12,025 bases of DNA from contig FR891344.1 in assembly GCA_000435335.1 (NCBI GenBank), positions 86,253-98,277 on the forward strand, given 5' to 3'. Shown piece by piece: positions 1-5,600 of this stretch. The notes below the pieces were generated by a model. The model was given only the letters and a program-made list of their open reading frames with translations, was not told where the DNA came from and ran no database searches. Numbering within the stretch: the first letter of the stretch is position 1; each line of letters begins with the position of its first letter. A program made the position numbers and the translations under genes. The stretch comes from Clostridium sp. CAG:964 (GTDB lineage: Bacteria > Bacillota > Clostridia > Oscillospirales > Acutalibacteraceae).

Positions 1-1212
1 TTTATTGGCTGGCTTACTTTGCCAACTGACTATGATAAAGAGGAGTTTGCCCGCATTAAGGCTGCGGCCAAGAAAATTAAGGGCAATACAGATGTATTTA
101 TAGTTATAGGTATTGGTGGCTCTTACTTGGGTGCAAGAGCTGCTATTGAGTTTATCCACTCACAAAATTATAATGCAAAGAAAAAGGATACGCCTGACAT
201 TTACTATGTAGGCAACAGCATTAGCTCTACATATCTTGCAGAGATTATGGAAATCTGCGAGGGCAGAGATGTATCTATTAATATGATTTCAAAGTCCGGT
301 ACTACTACCGAGCCTGCCATTGCTTTTAGAGTATTCAGAGAAATGCTTGAAAAGAAGTATGGCAAGGAGGGTGCAAAGGAGAGAATTTTCTGCACAACCG
401 ACAAGGCTAAGGGTACACTAAAGGCTTTGGCTGACCAGGAGGGCTACGAAACATTTGTAGTACCTGACAATGTTGGCGGTCGTTTCTCTGTTCTTACAGC
501 TGTAGGTCTGCTTCCTATTGCAGTATCCGGTGCTGATATTGACGCTCTTATGGCAGGTGCCGCTAAGGCTCAAAACGACTTTAACAATGACGACCTTGCT
601 ACAAATGACTGCTACAAGTATGCGGCTACAAGAAACATTCTTAACAGAAAAGGCAAGAGTGTAGAAATTCTTGTTAGCTACGAGCCTGCATTTACTATGA
701 TGACAGAGTGGTACAAGCAGCTCTTTGGCGAAAGCGAAGGCAAAGACAATAAGGGCTTGTTCCCAGCAGGCGTTGTATTCTCTACAGATTTGCACTCAAT
801 GGGTCAGTTTATTCAAGAGGGTACAAGATGTATGTTTGAAACTGTTGTTAATGTTAAAAAGCCTAAGAAGGAAATTGTTCTTGACGAAATTGACGGCAAT
901 ATTGACGGTCTAAACTTCCTTGCAGGCAAAACAATGGATTTTGTAAATAAAAAGGCTTTTGAGGGTACTGTGCTTGCTCACAATGACGGCGGCGTTCCTA
1001 ATGTACTGCTTGAAATTGAAGAAATGACAGAGTCAGAGCTTGGCTATTTGATTTATTTCTTTGAAAAGGCCTGTGCTGTCAGCGGCTATTTGCTTGCCGT
1101 AAATCCGTTTAACCAGCCGGGCGTTGAAAGCTACAAAAAGAATATGTTTGCTTTGCTTGGCAAACCGGGCTACGAGTCAGAAAAAGCGGCTCTTGAGGCT
1201 CGTTTAGGCTAA
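1..1212 (+). CDS. pgi: Glucose-6-phosphate isomerase, 5'-truncated by the window edge
   Basis: Cytosolic enzyme that interconverts glucose-6-phosphate and fructose-6-phosphate in glycolysis and gluconeogenesis. The reading frame is open from base 1, so this is the last 403 residues of a protein normally near 450; about 45 N-terminal residues lie outside the window. A TTG at 19 is in frame but is not the true start, because the preceding codons (FIGWLTL) already match the family. Numbering from the first visible codon, I see the SIS-fold glycine motif IGIGGSYLGARAA, the phosphate-binding SKSGTTTEP loop (about 97-105), the first family signature GGRFSVLTAVGLLP (from about 159), the catalytic-type Glu in QEGTR (E273), the His in AHNDGG (H327), and the second signature FNQPGVESYK ending in the active-site Lys (K379). 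No key residue is missing. It may be co-transcribed with the next gene, 93 bases downstream, since no convincing terminator lies between them. Confidence 0.97.
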   Translation, partial: FIGWLTLPTDYDKEEFARIKAAAKKIKGNTDVFIVIGIGGSYLGARAAIEFIHSQNYNAKKKDTPDIYYVGNSISSTYLAEIMEICEGRDVSINMISKSGTTTEPAIAFRVFREMLEKKYGKEGAKERIFCTTDKAKGTLKALADQEGYETFVVPDNVGGRFSVLTAVGLLPIAVSGADIDALMAGAAKAQNDFNNDDLATNDCYKYAATRNILNRKGKSVEILVSYEPAFTMMTEWYKQLFGESEGKDNKGLFPAGVVFSTDLHSMGQFIQEGTRCMFETVVNVKKPKKEIVLDEIDGNIDGLNFLAGKTMDFVNKKAFEGTVLAHNDGGVPNVLLEIEEMTESELGYLIYFFEKACAVSGYLLAVNPFNQPGVESYKKNMFALLGKPGYESEKAALEARLG

Positions 1213-1305
1213 TTATCCGTAGGCAATACCGTACATATGCTGTTCGGTATATATATAACTTATAAATATTATTCCACTATTGTGGATATATAGGAGGAAT
1301 TTTTT

Positions 1306-1722
1306 ATGGTAACTTTACTAATAGGTATTAAAGGCTCCGGCAAAACAAAGAAGCTTATTTCTCTTGCTAATGAGGCTGTAACAAAGTCAATGGGTAATGT
1401 TGTTGTTATCGAAAAGGGTGCAAAGCTAACCTACGATGTTACACACAAGGCAAGACTAATCGACACCGACCAATACCATGTTTCAGGCTATGATGTTCTA
1501 TTTGGCTTTATCAGCGGTATCTGTGCCGGCAACTACGATGTTACAGACATTTTTGTTGACTCTACATTCAAGATTTGCTCTGACAATATGGACGATCTAA
1601 AGGAGTTTGTAAGCAAAATTAAGGCTCTTGCCGACAATTCAGAAACAAATGTAACACTGCTTATTTCTGCCGCAAAGGAAAATCTTCCTGAGGGCATAGA
1701 GGCAGAGCTTGTAGAACTTTAA
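1306..1722 (+). CDS. Small P-loop nucleotide-binding protein of unknown role
   Basis: A 138-residue predicted cytosolic protein with no signal peptide or membrane segment. The N-terminus is a beta strand followed directly by a Walker A motif, LIGIKGSGKTKK (about residues 5-16), which binds the phosphates of ATP or GTP. A hydrophobic strand ending in acid, DIFVDST (about 82-88), could be Walker B, and a late strand VTLLISA fits a compact RecA/kinase-like alpha-beta fold. It is much shorter than standard P-loop ATPases and no further catalytic domain is visible, so substrate and partner cannot be named. Similar short P-loop proteins in clostridia are, from memory, sometimes auto-annotated as PilT-like; nothing here supports a role in motility. 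The start is set by AGGAGG at 1292-1297, 8 bases before ATG. It lies 93 bases after pgi and is closed by a strong terminator at 1755-1790, so a pgi read-through operon is plausible. Confidence 0.85.
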   Translation: MVTLLIGIKGSGKTKKLISLANEAVTKSMGNVVVIEKGAKLTYDVTHKARLIDTDQYHVSGYDVLFGFISGICAGNYDVTDIFVDSTFKICSDNMDDLKEFVSKIKALADNSETNVTLLISAAKENLPEGIEAELVEL

Positions 1723-1754
1723 TAAACAGTCCCTTTACATACAGAGTTATTTTT

Positions 1755-1790
1755 ATACCCTTGGCATTTGTGTGCCGAGGGTATTTTTTT
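1755..1790 (+). terminator. Rho-independent terminator after the P-loop gene
   Basis: A 12-bp stem (1755-1766 with 1773-1784) containing one G-T wobble closes a 6-base loop TTTGTG. A run of T through 1790 follows immediately. It is well placed 32 bases after the stop codon and probably ends the pgi/P-loop transcript. Confidence 0.93.
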
Positions 1791-1851
1791 GCCAAAAAGC
1801 CGATATATATTTAGTAGCTGACATTACAAGAAAAAAGGGGAGTGCTGTTCT

Positions 1852-2355
1852 ATGAAAAAATACCTTGCAGGTATACTTTTGGCAGCTGCATTAATGCCGT
1901 TTGCTTTTATCTGCTCGTCCTGTAAAACCTCCTTGTCTGCCGCTGTGCCGGCAGCTTCGTTTACTGCACAGGTTCAGGCAGATAAATCTGATTTTTGCAG
2001 CTCTGTGTTTATGGTTACAGCTACCGGCAGAGGCATAACAACCATTACATATTCCGAGCCGGCTGAGCTAAAAGGGCTTGCCTACAGCTATAACGGAAAT
2101 ATACTTACATTAAAGCACAGCGGCTTGTCATATTATCCTGTGGGAAAGCTCCCAAATGACTGCCTGCCGCAGCAGCTGCACAGGGTGCTTAGCATTATTT
2201 CCGAAAAACAGCCTTTTCCAAGCATACAAACCAAGGGTGATATTACAGAGCATTCCAACAGTGATTTTACAGTTACCGCCGAAACAAAAAGCGGAAAAAT
2301 AATTAAAATAGAAATGAAAAAGGAAGCAGTGCGGTATTTTTTTAAATATAAATAA
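1852..2355 (+). CDS. Small exported protein, putative lipoprotein, function unknown
   Basis: A 167-residue protein with a short basic N-terminus (MKKY), a hydrophobic stretch at about residues 5-20, then the sequence FICSSCK. Cys24 is the likely lipidated residue (preceded by Ser-Ser), with Cys21 as an alternative; neither fits the usual Leu-x-Gly/Ala-Cys lipobox well. The mature part reads as alternating beta strands (for example FMVTATGRGITTITYSEP, about 53-70, and SDFTVTAETKSGKIIKIEM near the C-terminus) around a short helical segment LPQQLHRVLSII. That pattern vaguely recalls LolA/LppX-like lipoprotein carriers, but I would not assign it. The start is supported by GGGGAG at 1837-1842, 9 bases upstream of ATG. 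No clear promoter was found in the 61 bases after the preceding terminator. It is probably anchored to the outer face of the cell membrane. Confidence 0.8.
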   Translation: MKKYLAGILLAAALMPFAFICSSCKTSLSAAVPAASFTAQVQADKSDFCSSVFMVTATGRGITTITYSEPAELKGLAYSYNGNILTLKHSGLSYYPVGKLPNDCLPQQLHRVLSIISEKQPFPSIQTKGDITEHSNSDFTVTAETKSGKIIKIEMKKEAVRYFFKYK

Positions 2356-2441
2356 ATAATATTGGGCGTTAATTCCGCAAATGGGTGCATTATTAATCAT
2401 AATTTTTTTATATTGAATTGCATAGATTTACAACAAAAATA

Positions 2442-2470
2442 TTGAATAAATTAAATTTTTGTGTTATAAT
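2442..2470 (+). promoter_or_regulatory. Sigma-A type promoter of the giant secreted protein gene
   Basis: TTGAAT at 2442-2447 and TATAAT at 2465-2470 are separated by 17 bases, a strong sigma-A match in an AT-rich stretch. Transcription would start near 2477, giving a 5' leader of about 140 nt before the ATG at 2619. Confidence 0.82.
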
Positions 2471-2476
2471 TATACC

Positions 2477-2618
2477 GTTAATAATTATGTGCAGTTATAC
2501 TCGTTTGCAGCTTTTGCTTAATTTTAGGCAGGCTTGGGAGGTCAGCAGGTGTTACCGCTGCAGGGAATAACCGACATATTAACAAATTTTTAAATTAATA
2601 TTTTAGGAGGTTGTATTT
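2477..2618 (+). promoter_or_regulatory. Long, probably structured 5' leader of the giant gene
   Basis: The stretch from the inferred transcription start to the ATG is about 140 nt, while the other promoter-to-start distances in this window are only 30-40 nt. Its middle (about 2525-2575) is noticeably G+C-richer than the flanks and contains a small hairpin CAGC-A-GGT / ACC-GCTG with loop GTT (about 2543-2560), plus several GCAG/CTGC segments that could pair alternatively. It ends in AGGAGG at 2605-2610, 8 bases before ATG. I compared it by eye with riboswitch signatures I know (c-di-GMP, c-di-AMP, cobalamin, TPP, SAM, THF, glycine, preQ1) and found no match. No T-run typical of an attenuator is present. 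Regulation by this leader is inference. Confidence 0.4.
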
Positions 2619-5600
2619 ATGAATGTGAAAACATTAAAGCGTATGTCAAAACGCTCTGTTTCAGTTTTGCTTACAGTACTGATGATTATTTCACTGTTCA
2701 CGGTTTGCATGGTCGGCACAACCGTTACTGCAGGTGCAGTCGGTGACAGCATTGGCGGCAAAACTATCACACTTAAAGTCAGCGGCTGGCAAAATGCCCA
2801 TGTGTTTGTTGGTAATGATAGTTACACATCACATTATAAGATGTCTGGCTCAAGCGGTGTGTTTACTGTTACATTCCCTGATCATAACTGGTCTGACGCT
2901 ACTTACTACTTCTTCTCGGAAACTAACTACAACGACTTAGGAGATGGTATTGGCACAGGTAAAGGTGTTTCTACTGTTCGTACTGATTTAATTAATGGTA
3001 ATTCCACTTGCAGTAAGCTGATTGACAAGTCTGTGGACGAAATAAATAAGGGTAATGTCTATACAGTTGATGAAAATGGTAATGTTAATGTATCTTCCTC
3101 ATCATCTACACCATCATCATCCGGTTGGATTAATGCTACAATGTATAACTACAGAACAGCAAGTCAAATTGCCGATGCAATGACAAAAGACGGTACATTG
3201 ACAGAAGAACAGAATTATGATGTTGACTCAAAAAACGGTCAGGCAAAATCTATATTTGATGAAAGTGTATACAAGCCGTACAACGACGCTGTTACAAAGT
3301 GGTATCAAGACCATTCTACAGACGGTAAGGTAAACGGTGTTTCGGTTACACCTTTGTACCAGGGCAATATTCGTGCCGGTAACAAGGCTGCCGATGAAAC
3401 GGGTACCCTTACCTGGGCAAAGAGCTACTTTAATTTTGTCAGTGTAGCTAACGGTGCCAACAGAAAAGGCGGTGCCGACGGTGCCAGTATTAATGCAGCC
3501 GCTGTAGGTCTTGTTGATAAAACCCTAAGTGCCAACGGTACTATTCAGCAAAACGGCATTGAATTGCCACAGTTTAGTGACGCTTTTATGAACGCTAATG
3601 CTGACAGCAAAATCCAAAGTAAGTATGATAACCTAAAGTTTGAAACTAAGGTTACAAAAAGAGTTTCGGGTAACGAGTGGTACAGCTATGACTCAGCTAC
3701 TGACAAAAACCGCAGTCTTGACATTGCAAATCGTCAAATTAGAAACTATAATAACGAGGTAAAGGGCTGTCAAAATGAAAGCGGTGGCAAGAACGCTGCA
3801 GCCGGTTACTACCCATTTAACCAGTCACAACCTGGTGACATGAGCAATATTACCAACTGCTTTGGTACAAGGTTTGACATTGACTATGCAATGCCTAACG
3901 CCGATGGTGTAGTAAACGGCGAAGAGATGCAGTTTAACTTCACCGGTGATGATGATATGTGGATTTACATTGACGGTCATCTTGTGCTTGACTTAGGTGG
4001 TTCTCACGCAAAGGCAAGCGGTTCTATTAACCTGGCAAAGATGAAGGTAACATACAGCACCGGTTATTATAACGCAACATATGACAAAGTTACTGATAAA
4101 AATTCAGCAAGCTGTGCTTACCATGAAGCAGAAGAATTTGCTATTGGCAATGATGTTAAGAAAATTTTACAGGACACAACAAGGACTCATAAAATGACCA
4201 TCTTCTATATGGAGCGTGGCCTGTTTGACTCTAACCTGTCTTTCAACTTCTTCCTGCCACAGACTAACTCTTTGACAGTTGAGCAGAAGACGGATACTTC
4301 CAATGTAAACAGCGCTCTTGTAAATGATACACTTCAAACAGCTGATAAGGACGTTTTCCAGACTTATATAAAATCTAACTCAAAGTCAGCTGCAAGCAAC
4401 AACACAGCTTCTGTTACAGAGGACTTTACCCGTAAGGATGTTTACGGTAATACCCAGGTTCTTCAAAAAGGTTCTTCATCTGCTGCACAGACAGGTACCC
4501 CTTTTACAAATTCGATGTCAGGGGATGGTGTATTTGCCCCTATAGGCAACACCAACTTTGTTTGGGAAGATAAAAACAGTACAAATACTACCAAGGGTAA
4601 AGGTACACCTACAGACGGTACAGTTGAGCTGCTGTATAACCAGTCTGCTACCTTTAACGACCAGTTTGCTAACGGCAGTAAATTTAAGCTGACAAGTCCG
4701 GATGCACTAAAGTCCTTTGATTTGCCAAACCTAACGGAAAATCAGCCGACTTCAAAAAATAACGGCAGAAGCCGCAGCGATTACTACGAAACTACGCTAA
4801 AGGTTACAGATATCTCAGGCTCTGAGCTAACACCAAATGGCGGCGCTTATAATTTCGGAGATGGCTCTGACAATGCAGTAAAGATAAACGCTGAATATAC
4901 TAACAAGGTTAGGGTTGGCAGTGTTGCATTTACAAAGAATATTCAAGGCGACAACCCTGACACAAGCAAATACTTTACATTCAAAATCCAGATGCGCAAC
5001 ATTTTTGGCGACACAAGCGATTCTGAGTGGAAGGTTTATGAAGGCCTAGACTTCACCGTAAGTGGTATTCAAGGTGTAAAAAAACTTGGCAGCGAAGGTA
5101 CAGTTGATCTAAAGCATGGTGAAACACTTACTATTGACGGCGTACCTATAGGTACAGAGTACAGAATTACCGAAATTGAAAGCGGTGATTATTCGGTTTC
5201 AAGCGTTACTCAGGATACAGAAGTTGCAAAAAACAGCAATATGGTAAGCGAAACAAACGGCTTTAACGCTAAGCTCCCAACATCGGGTGTCGGTCAAACT
5301 GCAAGCTATACTGTAAACAACACTAACCAAAAGGTAACTGTTCTTTACAGATACCAGGACAGAGCGGTTGAAACAGGCTTGCCTACAGACCTTGAAAATC
5401 ACTACACTTACTTTACAAGAAACATTGCCGGTAACATTAACAGTATTGTTGATTCAGCAACCGGTAACCTAACCGAGGACGGTAAGAAAAAGCTAAAGGC
5501 TTCACTCCCTGAGGTTAGTAATGTTCTTATGTCATACAGTGTAAAAGACGATATTCAGGGTAATGTTGAGTATAGAACTTTAACTAATGACTATCTTGAC

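Noticed and set aside
1226..1250. Inverted repeat ATACCG/CGGTAT after pgi as a terminator
   Set aside because: Only a 6-bp stem with a 13-base loop and followed by alternating AT rather than a T-run, so it does not look like an intrinsic terminator.
1238..1267. Possible promoter between pgi and the P-loop gene (TATAAA with an upstream TGCTGT)
   Set aside because: The -35 match is poor and the stretch is AT-rich, so -10-like words are expected by chance.
1789..1811. Promoter for the putative lipoprotein (TTGCCA followed by TATATT)
   Set aside because: The spacer is only about 11 bases, which is outside the working range, and TTGCCA overlaps the terminator T-run.
2389..2409. Terminator after the lipoprotein gene (ATTAT/ATAAT hairpin followed by seven T)
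   Set aside because: The stem is five A-T pairs only; too weak to call although the T-run is suggestive.
5274..5295. LPTSG in the giant protein as a sortase motif
   Set aside because: It lies within the Cna-B-like domain near residue 887, not at the C-terminus, and no hydrophobic stretch and basic tail follow.
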